NCBI GenBank assembly: GCA_903939115.1
Contig: CAJAFV010000012.1
Coordinates: forward strand, 1-64,000
Source of the DNA: an uncultured Geobacteraceae bacterium
GTDB taxonomy: Bacteria > Desulfobacterota > Desulfuromonadia > Geobacterales > Pseudopelobacteraceae
DNA: 64,000 bases
Direction: 5' to 3'
Shown here: positions 49,924-63,108 of the stretch, piece by piece
Layout: each line of letters begins with the position of its first letter
Position numbering within the stretch: the stretch's first letter is position 1
Translations under genes and position numbers: made by a program
Notes under the pieces: generated by a model
Seen by the model: only the letters and a program-made list of their open reading frames with translations
Database searches by the model: none
What the model was told of the DNA's origin: nothing

Positions 49924-50459
49924 TCAGATATTCAGCTCAGAGGTTAAAAGGCTGGATGCTTCACAAGTCGTGTTTAGTAGCCTTTTAAAGTTACGGGACA
50001 GCAAAGGATTCATTCCCTCAAGCTGCTTGATTCGAGCAAGTGTCGCTTCAAGTTGATCCCTCTGTTCTTTTACATGATCACTGCGCCGTTTCAATTCGAT
50101 ATGGTTGCGTACGCGGAGCTTGAGTAGATCCAGATTAACCGGCTTTGCCAGGAAATCGATTCCACCCAGCTCCAGTCCAATTATTTCAGATTGGATGGTA
50201 CCCATTGCAGTCAGAAAAAGAATTGGAATATCGGCATATGTTTCTTCTGACTTGATTAGCGTGCAGACATCAAAGCCGCTCAGATCGGGCATCATCACAT
50301 CCAGAATGAGCAAGTCAGGTGACGTATCATTGACCTGACTGATAGCATCAAACCCATTGGTTGCCGTGAAAATATCGTAGGTCCCCTGCAATGTTTTCGT
50401 CAGCAGTTGAATGTTTACCGGATCGTCATCAACGATCAATATGCGGGGTTTGTCGTGCA

Positions 50460-50460
<1 letters not shown>
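49924..50460 (-). CDS. Response regulator with C-terminal coiled coil
   Basis: About 178 residues. The receiver (residues 1-125) has the acidic pair VDDDP, phospho-Asp in LLILDVMMPDLSGFD, and KPV near residue 108. The tail (about 130-165) is a coiled coil (VKEQRDQLEATLARIKQLEG) with no output domain. Such regulators may act by protein contact. The ATG at 50460 overlaps the stop of the 1446-residue kinase gene and has GAGGAGGG upstream, so it is probably the cognate regulator. Confidence 0.87.
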
Positions 50461-54800
<4,340 letters not shown>

Positions 54801-54811
54801 TCCTGCTTAAA

Positions 54812-54845
54812 CAAAAAAAAGGCGCACGGGGAAAGCCGCAACGCC
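54812..54845 (-). terminator. Terminator-like hairpin in the leader of the 1446-residue kinase gene
   Basis: On the - strand GGCGTTGCGG can fold on CCCGTGCGCC (paired at both ends, mismatched in the middle), followed by eight T. It lies directly upstream of the kinase ribosome-binding site, where only attenuation or read-through would make sense. Just 5' of it a TGATAC...CCGGCG sequence resembles that ahead of the hairpin at 49742. Confidence 0.55.
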
Positions 54846-54905
54846 GGTTAGTATGAGTATCAATCAAAATATTTTTTGACAGTGGTATTTGTCAGGAGGA
54901 GATTT

Positions 54906-54954
<49 letters not shown>

Positions 54955-55228
54955 GCAAAATCATTGCCATATGCGATCCTTCTGAGACAGAGTTTGTTTG
55001 CAGATTCTACACTTATTTATGCGAATTGCATCCTAATATTACCCTATCACCAATAAGCCCCCCTTGCGGTGAAGCTCGATCTTATCACCAAGAATTATGC
55101 TAAATCTGTGAAAAAACTGAAAGAGGCTGATCCGAGAACGACGCACGGTAACAAAATGAATTTATTGAAGTTTTTGTGAATTTATTTCGAGCAAGGGTAG
55201 TAAATGGACCGACTATGGCCCGGCAAAC

Positions 55229-55261
55229 AAAAAAGGGGTTACAGCAATTAGCCGTAACCCC
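55229..55261 (-). terminator. Intrinsic terminator of tRNA-Arg
   Basis: GGGGTTAC (55235-55242) pairs perfectly with GTAACCCC (55254-55261); on the - strand the stem is followed by a T run. It lies 11 bp after the CCA end. Confidence 0.9.
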
Positions 55262-55271
55262 TTGATTTTTA

Positions 55272-55348
55272 TGGTGCGCCTGGAGCGATTCGAACGCCCG
55301 ACCTACGGATTCGTAGTCCGTTGCTCTATCCAGCTGAGCTACAAGCGC
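55272..55348 (-). tRNA. tRNA-Arg (anticodon ACG)
   Basis: The acceptor stem GCGCTTG pairs with CAGGCGC (one G-U), then discriminator A and an encoded CCA. The anticodon stem ACGGA/TCCGT encloses CTACGAA, giving ACG. The T arm GGGCGTTCGAATCGCTC has one weak pair. The 3' 44 bases (55272-55315) recur exactly at 40647-40690, marking this gene as the probable attachment target. Confidence 0.96.
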
Positions 55349-55512
55349 ATTGAGAGAAAGCTTTATAGCGCACTAGGCGGAATATATCAACTATTTTTTG
55401 ACTATGTCGCATTATCATGAACCATCCGGCTGCATTATCTCTACCAAATCCTGTTGTTTTCATATATTGTCCTCCGATCAGTTAAACTGATATTTTCATG
55501 AAGGGCACTGAA

Positions 55513-55830
55513 ATGGAACACTTTATTCTGGAAGTCGATGAATCTGATGTAAAGCGGGAGCGCGAGAAATCGCGGGAGCTTCGTAAAACTCGCTGGTGGC
55601 AAAATCGCATTGCCCTTGGGCGGTGCCACTATTGCGATGGGTTATTTTCTCCGGAAGAGCTGACCATGGACCACCTCGTCCCGGTATCACGAGGCGGAAA
55701 AGCGTCCCGGAACAATGTCGTTCCGGCCTGCAAGGAGTGTAACAGCCGCAAAAAATATTTACTTCCGATTGAGTGGGAAGAGTATTTAGCCAAGCAAGAG
55801 AGCCAACCAACGGAGTCTACAAGTGAGTGA
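55513..55830 (+). CDS. HNH endonuclease family protein
   Basis: About 105 residues from the ATG at 55513 (AAGGG seven bases upstream); an ATG at 55498 lacks a ribosome-binding site. The C-terminal half carries a complete HNH fold: CHYC, the core MDHLVPVSRGG, then a conserved asparagine (RNNVVPAC) and the second CxxC (CKEC), so it should bind zinc and metal. Similar small HNH proteins resemble McrA-type nucleases, but a restriction role is not shown. The 3' end overlaps the HAD gene by 8 bp. Confidence 0.88.
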   Translation: MEHFILEVDESDVKREREKSRELRKTRWWQNRIALGRCHYCDGLFSPEELTMDHLVPVSRGGKASRNNVVPACKECNSRKKYLLPIEWEEYLAKQESQPTESTSE

Positions 55831-56464
55831 ATTGAAAAGTCGCTATAAAGTTGTCATCTACGACTGTGATGGCGTGATCCTTGACTCAATGGAATCTAAC
55901 TATATTTTTTACAATCGCATCATGGAATTTCTGGGAAGACCCGAGATTGACCGGGATAACTGCAATGCAAAAAGGGTACTTCACACCTATTCGTTCCACA
56001 ATGTGATGGATTATTTCTTTGCCGGTGATCTGCGACGGGAAGACGCCTTACAATTCGCCAAGACCATCCATTATCGCGACCTGATGCCGTACATGAAGAT
56101 GGAAGACGGCTTTGTCAGCGCCCTTGACCAATTAAAAGGGCACACGTCGCTGGCTATCTGCACCAATCGGGCGACATCTATGGAAATGATAATTGAGGAT
56201 TTCGGGCTGAGTGGGTATTTTGAATATGTCATGACGGCTTCACAGGTAACTAACCCAAAGCCCCATCCGGAACCGCTCCTGAAAGTATTGAAACACTTTG
56301 GAGTTGAACCGGATGAGGCTCTTTTTATTGGCGACGGCGAAGTTGACATGCAGGCGGCTAACAGCGCCGGCGTTCCTTTTATCTCCTACAAATCCGACCT
56401 GCCCGGACTGGCCCGGATCGAGCATCATTCTGAGATTATCCGGCATGTATTCTCACCGGTGTAG
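55823..56464 (+). CDS. HAD-superfamily hydrolase
   Basis: A 213-residue protein from a GTG start overlapping the HNH gene. HAD motifs are present: VIYDCDGVILD (nucleophile and acid), ICTNRAT (motif II), the motif III lysine in NPKPHPEPL, and FIGDGEVDMQAA (motif IV). The long cap between motifs I and II is of the phosphoglycolate phosphatase/beta-phosphoglucomutase type. Substrate unknown. Confidence 0.88.
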   Translation: MSELKSRYKVVIYDCDGVILDSMESNYIFYNRIMEFLGRPEIDRDNCNAKRVLHTYSFHNVMDYFFAGDLRREDALQFAKTIHYRDLMPYMKMEDGFVSALDQLKGHTSLAICTNRATSMEMIIEDFGLSGYFEYVMTASQVTNPKPHPEPLLKVLKHFGVEPDEALFIGDGEVDMQAANSAGVPFISYKSDLPGLARIEHHSEIIRHVFSPV

Positions 56465-56473
56465 AACGGACCG

Positions 56474-57040
56474 TTATCGTACCAGCTTCGAAAGCTTTTT
56501 GAATTCATCCGTGCCGGCAACCTTCAATAATTGAAACAGGACAGACTCCGTAGAGGTTGGGATCGCCCCGGCAAGGGTCATTGCCTTAAGTGCAGTTTGC
56601 CAGTTCTTTTTACTGCGGCTCATAACGGCATCCTCCACGACATGAACATTCAGGCCGGCGGCACGAAGCTCGATCACCGTCTGCTGAACACAGACATGTG
56701 TTTCCATACCGGTGATAATCACCTGACTCCTGCCGGTTGCCTTGAGCGCTTCAACGAATTCCTGACTGCCGCAACAGCTGAAAGCCATTTTTTCATAACA
56801 GGGAGCGAGCGCCGCCTTTTCCTTCAGCTCAGACAGCGTTGCTCCCAACCCTTTCACATACTGTTCCGTCACCAGAACCGGAATTTTTAATTCGGTTGCA
56901 CTTTCAAGCAGGATGCCAACATTTTTTACCAACTGCTTCAAGACGACCTCATCCATCGCAATGCACAATTTTTCCTGCACATCAATTACTACCAACACCG
57001 CTTTATCACGGTCCAGAAAAAAACTTTCCTTGATTAACAT
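56474..57040 (-). CDS. Isochorismatase-family cysteine hydrolase
   Basis: A 188-residue protein with the isochorismatase-like triad: Asp in VVIDVQEKL, a lysine in the central region, and Cys in TGMETHVCVQQT. The pattern matches YcaC-like hydrolases of unknown substrate. It is convergent with the HAD gene, with 9 bp between stops, and lies about 70 bp downstream of tpx on the same strand. Confidence 0.9.
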   Translation of the reverse strand: MLIKESFFLDRDKAVLVVIDVQEKLCIAMDEVVLKQLVKNVGILLESATELKIPVLVTEQYVKGLGATLSELKEKAALAPCYEKMAFSCCGSQEFVEALKATGRSQVIITGMETHVCVQQTVIELRAAGLNVHVVEDAVMSRSKKNWQTALKAMTLAGAIPTSTESVLFQLLKVAGTDEFKKLSKLVR

Positions 57041-57111
57041 TAGTTATCTCCCTTGCTTTAACATTGAATAGTTCAGGGCGTTCCCAGTGGAACGTCCAGA
57101 CAATAAATTTC

Positions 57112-57627
57112 CTACGATAATGCTTTTGCAGCCGCGATAGCGGCGGCATAATCAGGCTCCCCGGTGACTTCGGGAACAATCTGGATGTAGCGGATGATGT
57201 TGGCGGCATCAACGACGAACACCGCTCGTGTCAGCAGCAGCAATTCCTTTATCAGCACCCCGTAGCCCAGACCGAAAGAACGTTCACGATAGTCGGAAAG
57301 CGTGATCACCTTGTCAATTCCTGCAGCTCCGCACCAGCGTTTCTGGGCAAACGGGAGGTCGAGGCTGATTGTCAGCACCACTGTATCTCCCGGCAACGAC
57401 GCTGCTTCCTGATTGAAACGGCGGGTCTCCGTATCACATACCGGCGTGTCAAGGGAAGGTACAGCGCTGATGATTTTTATTTTCCCGGCATAGCTTGAGA
57501 GCGATACAGCGGCCAAGCCATTATCGACAGCGACAAAGTCGGGAGCGGCGTCACCCACCATAAGCCCGGGGCCCAGCAAAGTCATCGGATTTCCCTTAAA
57601 CGTGATTATTCCTGTTTTTTCACTCAT
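57112..57627 (-). CDS. tpx: Thiol peroxidase Tpx
   Basis: A 171-residue atypical 2-Cys peroxiredoxin from the ATG at 57627, eight bases after GAGGAGG. The peroxidatic cysteine is in PSLDTPVCDTETRRF and the resolving cysteine in AQKRWCG. It reduces lipid and hydrogen peroxides with thioredoxin. Its start lies just after the Nudix gene stop (57630), so the two are probably co-transcribed. Confidence 0.95.
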   Translation of the reverse strand: MSEKTGIITFKGNPMTLLGPGLMVGDAAPDFVAVDNGLAAVSLSSYAGKIKIISAVPSLDTPVCDTETRRFNQEAASLPGDTVVLTISLDLPFAQKRWCGAAGIDKVITLSDYRERSFGLGYGVLIKELLLLTRAVFVVDAANIIRYIQIVPEVTGEPDYAAAIAAAKALS

Positions 57628-57629
57628 GA

Positions 57630-58301
57630 TCAATCCTCCTCGTTAAGTTCTACCGTTCCAGGTAGTCTGCAGCATTCTTCAAACTCAGCACGATCATCTT
57701 CTAAAACCGTCAACAGTTGCATCACCAATCGATAGGTAATTCCCCACAGCACCGGTGCGTTATCGACAGGAAGCTGAATAGCCGGTACGTCAAACGTTTT
57801 ATCATCAAAGGCAACAGGGCTCCTGGCATGTCGCCCAGGATCACGCAGGTCGGAAAGAGCGACCCAGAACAGGTTTCGAACTTCTTCATTCAATGTCGGG
57901 CAAACAAGGTTCCTGTCAATGGCAAAGAGACAACAGGAAACCCGTACCGGCAGGTTGGCACCGATAATGTCGGAAAGTCGCCCCAGATACGTTCCCTCTA
58001 TGAGATCAATGCCGATTTCTTCAAGCGTTTCGCGGCAGGCCGCCTGACAGGGTATTTCGCCATCTTCCAGTTTACCTCCAGGGAAGGCGATATGCCCCGA
58101 CCATGGATCAAGGTTATGGGTTGCGCGCTGAATGAAGAGAATTTCAAGATCATCTGCTCCCTGATGCAGTATCATGGCGACGGCAGCGGGCGTCCGATTG
58201 CCGGAGTGCTGATCCGTTTCACTCTTCCGATGCGCCAATTTTCCGGCTATTCGCTCAAATGACCAGTTCTGTTGGCCTGTTATTCGATTCATACCGTTCA
58301 T
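57630..58301 (-). CDS. Nudix hydrolase (CoA pyrophosphatase-like)
   Basis: About 223 residues from the ATG at 58301, just after GAGGAGA; ATG 58292 is an alternative and a longer frame has no ribosome-binding site. The Nudix box GKLEDGEIPCQAACRETLEE is complete, preceded by SGHIAFPGG. The FPGG and downstream features fit the NudL/CoA-pyrophosphatase branch, which cleaves coenzyme A or its derivatives. It is upstream of tpx on the same strand. Confidence 0.87.
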   Translation of the reverse strand: MNGMNRITGQQNWSFERIAGKLAHRKSETDQHSGNRTPAAVAMILHQGADDLEILFIQRATHNLDPWSGHIAFPGGKLEDGEIPCQAACRETLEEIGIDLIEGTYLGRLSDIIGANLPVRVSCCLFAIDRNLVCPTLNEEVRNLFWVALSDLRDPGRHARSPVAFDDKTFDVPAIQLPVDNAPVLWGITYRLVMQLLTVLEDDRAEFEECCRLPGTVELNEED

Positions 58302-58525
58302 ATTCTCCTCAAAAATTGTTGCCCTTATCCTCCCCATATCAGCAGCCATCGTCAAGTACAAATTACGCTGCGTGGCTCTGATCTTCGTTATTCCGGCGAC
58401 ATTGTCTTGCCAGAGAGTTTTCATACTGGTATTTTAGCCGCGCACCGCCGATTTTAAGCAGATCTACACCACGCATGAATGTATTGCCGGGAAAATACTT
58501 GAATTACGAAAGTTCACTCATAAAA

Positions 58526-59527
58526 ATGCCCGCAATTTCTATCCTTATGCCGATTCGCAATGAAGAGCGCTACCTCCGGGCAACGCTGGATTCCCTCTAC
58601 CACCAATCGTTTGTTAATTGGGAACTGATTGCTGTCGATGACGGCTCAAGCGACGGTACGGCGATGATCCTTGCAGAAGCCGTACGCGCGGACACGCGGG
58701 TGCACGTTATCAGGCGTGACGGAGGCGGCCTGGTCTCTGCGCTCAATGCCGGGCTGAAAGCCTGCCGCGCACCGCTCATTGCCCGTCTGGACGGCGATGA
58801 TATCTGCCACCCCCGCCGCCTGGAGTTGCAAGCCGCCTTGCTGAATGCAGATCCGGAAATCGGACTGGTAGCCACAGCCTTCCGCCATTTTCCGAGGACA
58901 GGGCTCAAGCAGGGGATGATTGACTATGAGACATGGCAGAACGGCCTGACTGATCATGCTCTCGTCATCCGCGATCTGCTGGTAGAATCCCCCTTTGTCC
59001 ACCCTTCCATTATGACACGCAGAACCATCCTGGAAAATCTTGACGGCTATCAGGATAACGGCTGGCCCGAAGATTATGACCTCTGGCTGCGTATGGCTGC
59101 CGCCGGGGTAACGTTTGCCCGTCTGCCACAGGCTCTCCTGTTCTGGCGTGACCACCCGGAGCGGGCAACCCGTACGATGGATGAATATGCGGCTCACGCC
59201 TTTCGCGCCTGTAAATGTCACCACCTGCTGAACGGTTTTCTAAAAGACGCCCAGGATGTGGTTATCGCCGGGGCGGGACAGGAAGCCCGCGCATGGCAGC
59301 GCCTGCTGGCCACGAAGGGCGTAACTGTTTCAACCTGGCTCGATGTCGATCCCAAAAAGATAGGGCGGACATTACATAATGCACCGGTGATTTCACCTCG
59401 AGAGCTTCACCTGGAGGGGAGAAGAATGATTGTGGCTATCGGCGTACGTGGTGCGCGTGAACAGTTTCGGAGTGTTGCAGAAAAACGTGGTTGGCAGGAA
59501 GGCATGGACTTTGTCTGTGTCGCATGA
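58526..59527 (+). CDS. Family 2 glycosyltransferase with C-terminal Rossmann-like domain
   Basis: About 333 residues from the ATG at 58526; an upstream ATG at 58475 is possible. The GT2 domain has ISILMPIRNEERYLRATLDS, AVDDGSSDGT, ARLDGDDICHPRRL (the metal-binding DxD) and WPEDYDLWLR. From about residue 240 a second domain begins with VVIAGAGQEARAWQRLL and continues as a nucleotide-binding-like fold, similar to the N-terminal part of PglD-type sugar acyltransferases. A transferase fused to this partner is uncommon in my knowledge. Cytoplasmic; substrate unknown. Confidence 0.85.
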   Translation: MPAISILMPIRNEERYLRATLDSLYHQSFVNWELIAVDDGSSDGTAMILAEAVRADTRVHVIRRDGGGLVSALNAGLKACRAPLIARLDGDDICHPRRLELQAALLNADPEIGLVATAFRHFPRTGLKQGMIDYETWQNGLTDHALVIRDLLVESPFVHPSIMTRRTILENLDGYQDNGWPEDYDLWLRMAAAGVTFARLPQALLFWRDHPERATRTMDEYAAHAFRACKCHHLLNGFLKDAQDVVIAGAGQEARAWQRLLATKGVTVSTWLDVDPKKIGRTLHNAPVISPRELHLEGRRMIVAIGVRGAREQFRSVAEKRGWQEGMDFVCVA

Positions 59528-59589
59528 TAAAAAATAACGTACGAAAGCGGCAGAATATGTCTGATGGTTTATAACTGAAGGAGTTGTTG

Positions 59590-59892
59590 ATGTTACCAAG
59601 CAAAGAAGAGATGGCTCTTACAATTGATGAAGCAGATTGGGGCAGTCTGCGCGCTCATCTGCATCGCGGCGGACTTATTCTGGTTGATGACTCCCTTGAC
59701 CTGGCCGATACCGCCCATAAAGTCGCCGGCGATGACATCGCTATTATTCAGCATCTGGTCGAGCATGGCATGATTGGCAAACCTTCCGATGCGAAGATCC
59801 GCGCATGGGAAGAGGATAAACAGAAGAAGTTTGCCATGTTGATTGTCAGTCCATATGTACTGTTCCAGGAAAAAATGCCGACATTTCACTAA
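59590..59892 (+). CDS. DUF2288-family protein
   Basis: A 100-residue protein from the ATG at 59590, six bases after AAGGAG. The segments HRGGLILVDDSLDLADTA, KVAGDDIAIIQHLVEHG and AMLIVSPYVLFQEK match the pattern of DUF2288, a small family of unknown function. It is followed directly by the yceH-like gene. Confidence 0.8.
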   Translation: MLPSKEEMALTIDEADWGSLRAHLHRGGLILVDDSLDLADTAHKVAGDDIAIIQHLVEHGMIGKPSDAKIRAWEEDKQKKFAMLIVSPYVLFQEKMPTFH

Positions 59893-59909
59893 ATTCGATG
59901 AGGTCACAC

Positions 59910-60569
59910 GTGGAAATAACTCTTAACGATACTGAGGTACGAGTTCTAGGTAGCCTGATAGAAAAAGAGCTCACCACCCCGGAGTATTACCCGTTGTCAC
60001 TCAACTCTCTCACTAACGCCTGCAACCAGAAATCAAACCGTGATCCCGCCATGTCTCTGGCGGAGGAAGATGTCGTGCGAGCGCTGGATTCACTCCGTTT
60101 CAAGCAGATGGTGGTCCTCTCCGCCGACGGCGGCCGTGTCTCGAAATATCGCCATCTGATGGCCGAAAAATTCGGTTTGATGCCGGCTGAGCAGGCCGTA
60201 ATCTGCGAGCTTCTGGTGCGCGGTCCTCAGACTGTCGGTGAACTTCGGACCCGGGGGGAACGGATGTACCCGTTTGGTGATATTGCAGCGGTTGAAGAGG
60301 TACTGCAGGAGCTAATGGTGCGGGAAACTCCGCTGATTGCCCTGATGCCGCGCCAGCCGGGACGAAAAGAAGGGCGCTATGCCCAGCTTTTCTCAGGGAT
60401 TCCTGAGAATAACGAAGAGTGTGGTGAAGCACGCCCCGAACCTGCCCGGCAGCGGGTGATGGCAGAAAATGAACGGATTGCGAAACTGGAGGCCGACGTG
60501 GCTTCGTTGCATGAAGAAGTTGCGGTTCTTCGGTGCTTGATGGAGGAGTTCAAGAAGCAGTTTGAATAA
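59910..60569 (+). CDS. YceH family (DUF480) winged-helix protein
   Basis: About 219 residues. GTG 59910 has GAGG upstream and is preferred to ATG 59898, which lacks a ribosome-binding site. The conserved sequence RVLGSLIEKELTTPEYYPLSLN, then ACNQKSNRDPAM, identifies the YceH/DUF480 family, tandem winged-helix proteins of unknown role. The C-terminus has a coiled coil. Its last 20 bases overlap the convergent hflX gene. Confidence 0.88.
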   Translation: MEITLNDTEVRVLGSLIEKELTTPEYYPLSLNSLTNACNQKSNRDPAMSLAEEDVVRALDSLRFKQMVVLSADGGRVSKYRHLMAEKFGLMPAEQAVICELLVRGPQTVGELRTRGERMYPFGDIAAVEEVLQELMVRETPLIALMPRQPGRKEGRYAQLFSGIPENNEECGEARPEPARQRVMAENERIAKLEADVASLHEEVAVLRCLMEEFKKQFE

Positions 60570-62232
60570 CCTCTTCGTCCTCCGGCCAGAACCGCCTCTG
60601 CAATTCAGCCATCAACGGTTTGAGGCTCTTCCTGTCCCGGGCCGATACCGTGACGCTATTCTGGGTTCGTGCCGACTGACGAACCTTTATAAATGCTACC
60701 GTATCCTTCTTTTTCAAATCAGTCAGCAGATCCGCCTTGTTGTACACCAGCAATTCCGGTTTATCCCCTAACTCCAACTCTGCCAGAATAGTTCGCACCT
60801 GCGCGATCTGAGCCTCAAAACGGGGATGGGAGGCGTCGACGACATGCAGCAGCAGGTCAGCATCACGCATCTCTTCCAGTGTCGCCTTGAAAGCCCCCAA
60901 CAGAGATTTTGGCAGGGAGCGGATAAACCCGACCGTGTCGGTGATGATCACCTCACGCTCACGCGGGAAGCGGAGGCGACGGGTAGAGGTGTCAAGGGTT
61001 GCAAAGAGCAGATCTTCTGTAAAAACATCGCTCTTGGTCAGGGCGTTCAGCAGCGTTGATTTGCCGGCATTGGTGTAGCCGACGATCGAAATGATCGGCA
61101 CTCCCGCTTTCACCCGCTGTTTACGCCGTTGATCCCGCCCTTGAGAAAGTTCCTTCAGTTCCCTCTCGAGAGTGGTGATCCGATCCCGGACCCGGCGCCG
61201 ATCTGTCTCAAGCTTGGTTTCACCTGGCCCACGCCCCCCAATACCGCCCATCAGGCGCGACATCTGCACACCGCGGCCGGTCAGGCGCGGCAGAAGATAT
61301 TTAAGCTGCGCCAGTTCGACTTGCACCTTGCCGTCCAGAGTTTTCGCCCGCCGGGCAAAAATATCGAGTATCAGCTGACTCCGATCGATAACCTTGAGCT
61401 CGGTCATTGCAGATATGCATCGTATCTGAGCAGGAGTAAGTTCCTGATCGAACACCAGCATGCTGGCGCCACGCTGCATCGCCCTGATGACGACATCGCG
61501 CATCATCCCCTCCCCCATGAGGAAGCGGGGGTTAAGGTTTTTCGGGCGCTGGATGAATTCATCCAGCGCTTCCACCTGAGCGGTACGGGAAAGCTCACGC
61601 AACTCCGCCATGGAATCCTCTGCTTCCTGGCGGGTGCCGGAAGTTGTTACGGAGATCAATATGGCCCGTTCGAGCGCATCTTTGCCCTGGGGTACGGCAC
61701 GAGCCGCTTTTTCCAAATCGGCTTCCAGCTCTGGAATAAAATGAACGCAGTCAAGATCTACCCGTTCAAGCGGAATAACGGGCTCGAGGGTCGTGCTTGC
61801 ACCTCGTTGATCGGGGGCCAGAAAGGCAAGCTGGGCAAAAATCTGGTTTTTACCCGGCGCAGACATCAGGGCGGCAAGAAGATCAAAACGCAACAGGGAA
61901 AGGTCGGTCAAGTCGTCTTCAGAGACCGGCTCGTTTTTCAGGTGAGTGTGGATAAACCGCAAGCCGCGCATGACTCTTTTGCCACGGGGATAGTCCCGCA
62001 GCTCCGGTATGACGACCGCTTTTTCATCGCCGACGATGACATATTCCACACTTCCAGCACGATTAACGAGGATACCGATTTGACGACGGAGTTCACTGGA
62101 GAGTTCGACGAGGCGGGAAGCCAATTCGTGGGAGCAGAATTCAGCAACCGGTATCCGTCTGCGATACAGACGTTCCAGAGACTGAAGCTGGCTTGATTTT
62201 AAACCGGCAAGATTGCCAAATACTTCTTTAAT
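60550..62232 (-). CDS. hflX: GTPase HflX, probable AUU start
   Basis: About 560 residues. The GTPase domain has SIVGYTNAGKST (P loop), DTVGFI (G3) and NKAD (G4), and the HflX signature GIGGRGPGETKLETDRR precedes it. HflX splits stalled ribosomes. No ATG, GTG or TTG upstream keeps the conserved N-terminus (VFGNLAGLKSSQLQSLERLYRRR). The frame is open there, and an ATT at 62232 is preceded at seven bases by GGAG. I therefore place the start there. The next in-frame candidate, TTG 62124, has no ribosome-binding site and would remove about 36 conserved residues. Confidence 0.88.
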   Translation of the reverse strand: MKEVFGNLAGLKSSQLQSLERLYRRRIPVAEFCSHELASRLVELSSELRRQIGILVNRAGSVEYVIVGDEKAVVIPELRDYPRGKRVMRGLRFIHTHLKNEPVSEDDLTDLSLLRFDLLAALMSAPGKNQIFAQLAFLAPDQRGASTTLEPVIPLERVDLDCVHFIPELEADLEKAARAVPQGKDALERAILISVTTSGTRQEAEDSMAELRELSRTAQVEALDEFIQRPKNLNPRFLMGEGMMRDVVIRAMQRGASMLVFDQELTPAQIRCISAMTELKVIDRSQLILDIFARRAKTLDGKVQVELAQLKYLLPRLTGRGVQMSRLMGGIGGRGPGETKLETDRRRVRDRITTLERELKELSQGRDQRRKQRVKAGVPIISIVGYTNAGKSTLLNALTKSDVFTEDLLFATLDTSTRRLRFPREREVIITDTVGFIRSLPKSLLGAFKATLEEMRDADLLLHVVDASHPRFEAQIAQVRTILAELELGDKPELLVYNKADLLTDLKKKDTVAFIKVRQSARTQNSVTVSARDRKSLKPLMAELQRRFWPEDEEVIQTAS

Positions 62233-62320
62233 GGGATGACTCCGAATTGCCCCTGATAAGCAGGATAAGTGCGTTAACGAAGTATTTTCTGCAAAAAATG
62301 CAGAAAATGACTTCTAACTT

Positions 62321-63088
62321 CTAAAGCCCGATGATATTATAGCCACCGTCAACATAGTGAATTTCACCGCTCACACCGCTCGCTAGATCACTGCTGAGGT
62401 AGAGGGCGGCACCGGCTACATCTTCCTGGGTGATCGATCGCCTGAGCGGAGCCTTTGACTCAACGTGATTGAGAATAGCATGAAAGCCGTTTACCCCTGC
62501 CGCTGCCAGCGTGCGGATCGGACCGGCTGAAATAGCATTTACCCTGGTTCCGTCAGGGCCGAGCGCCTCAGACAGATAGCGCACAGACGCTTCCAGTGCC
62601 GCTTTGGCGATTCCCATGACATTATAGCTCGGAAACACTTTCATTGCCCCGTAGTAGCTGAGGGTCAAAGCAGAGCCCCCCCTCCCCTGCATCATCGACT
62701 GGGCAGCCTTCATGATTGCCAGAAAGGAATAAACACTGATATCCATGGCGGTAGCGAAGCCTTCCCGCGTAGTGCTCAGAACAGTGCCCTTGAGTTCTTC
62801 TTTGTTGGCAAAGGCGACCGCATGGACAATTATGTCAACGCCATCCCATATTTTGGCGAGTTCACTGAATACCGACTCTATCTCTTCATCGCTCGTAACA
62901 TTACACGGCAGTATCGCTGCGACATCTATCGATTCTGACAGCGGACGAACCCGCTTTTCAATAGCTTCTCCGGCATAGGTTATAGCGAGCTCGGCCCCCT
63001 GCTCGTGAAAAAGCCGGGCGATCGCCCAGGCGATACTTTTATCGTTTGCAACACCAAAAATTACAACTTTTTTTCCTCGTAGCAACAT
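62321..63088 (-). CDS. fabI: Enoyl-[acyl-carrier-protein] reductase FabI
   Basis: A 255-residue short-chain dehydrogenase of FabI type: LLRGKKVVIFGVANDKSIAWAIA, HAVAF, and the active-site LSYYGAMKV...YNVMGIAKAAL with the Tyr-x6-Lys spacing of FabI. It reduces enoyl-ACP in fatty acid synthesis and is the usual triclosan target. The ATG is followed upstream by a weak ribosome-binding site. It precedes hflX on the same strand, about 90 bp away. Confidence 0.95.
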   Translation of the reverse strand: MLLRGKKVVIFGVANDKSIAWAIARLFHEQGAELAITYAGEAIEKRVRPLSESIDVAAILPCNVTSDEEIESVFSELAKIWDGVDIIVHAVAFANKEELKGTVLSTTREGFATAMDISVYSFLAIMKAAQSMMQGRGGSALTLSYYGAMKVFPSYNVMGIAKAALEASVRYLSEALGPDGTRVNAISAGPIRTLAAAGVNGFHAILNHVESKAPLRRSITQEDVAGAALYLSSDLASGVSGEIHYVDGGYNIIGL

Positions 63089-63108
63089 CTTTACTATCCT
63101 CCAGGTCG

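Noticed and set aside
61129-62196. Long open frame antisense to hflX
   Set aside because: It is a shadow of the HflX coding sequence on the other strand, which has full family motifs.
62254-62326. Inverted repeat ATTTTCTGCA/TGCAGAAAAT after fabI as a terminator
   Set aside because: AT-rich stem with no T run after it; terminator function cannot be supported.
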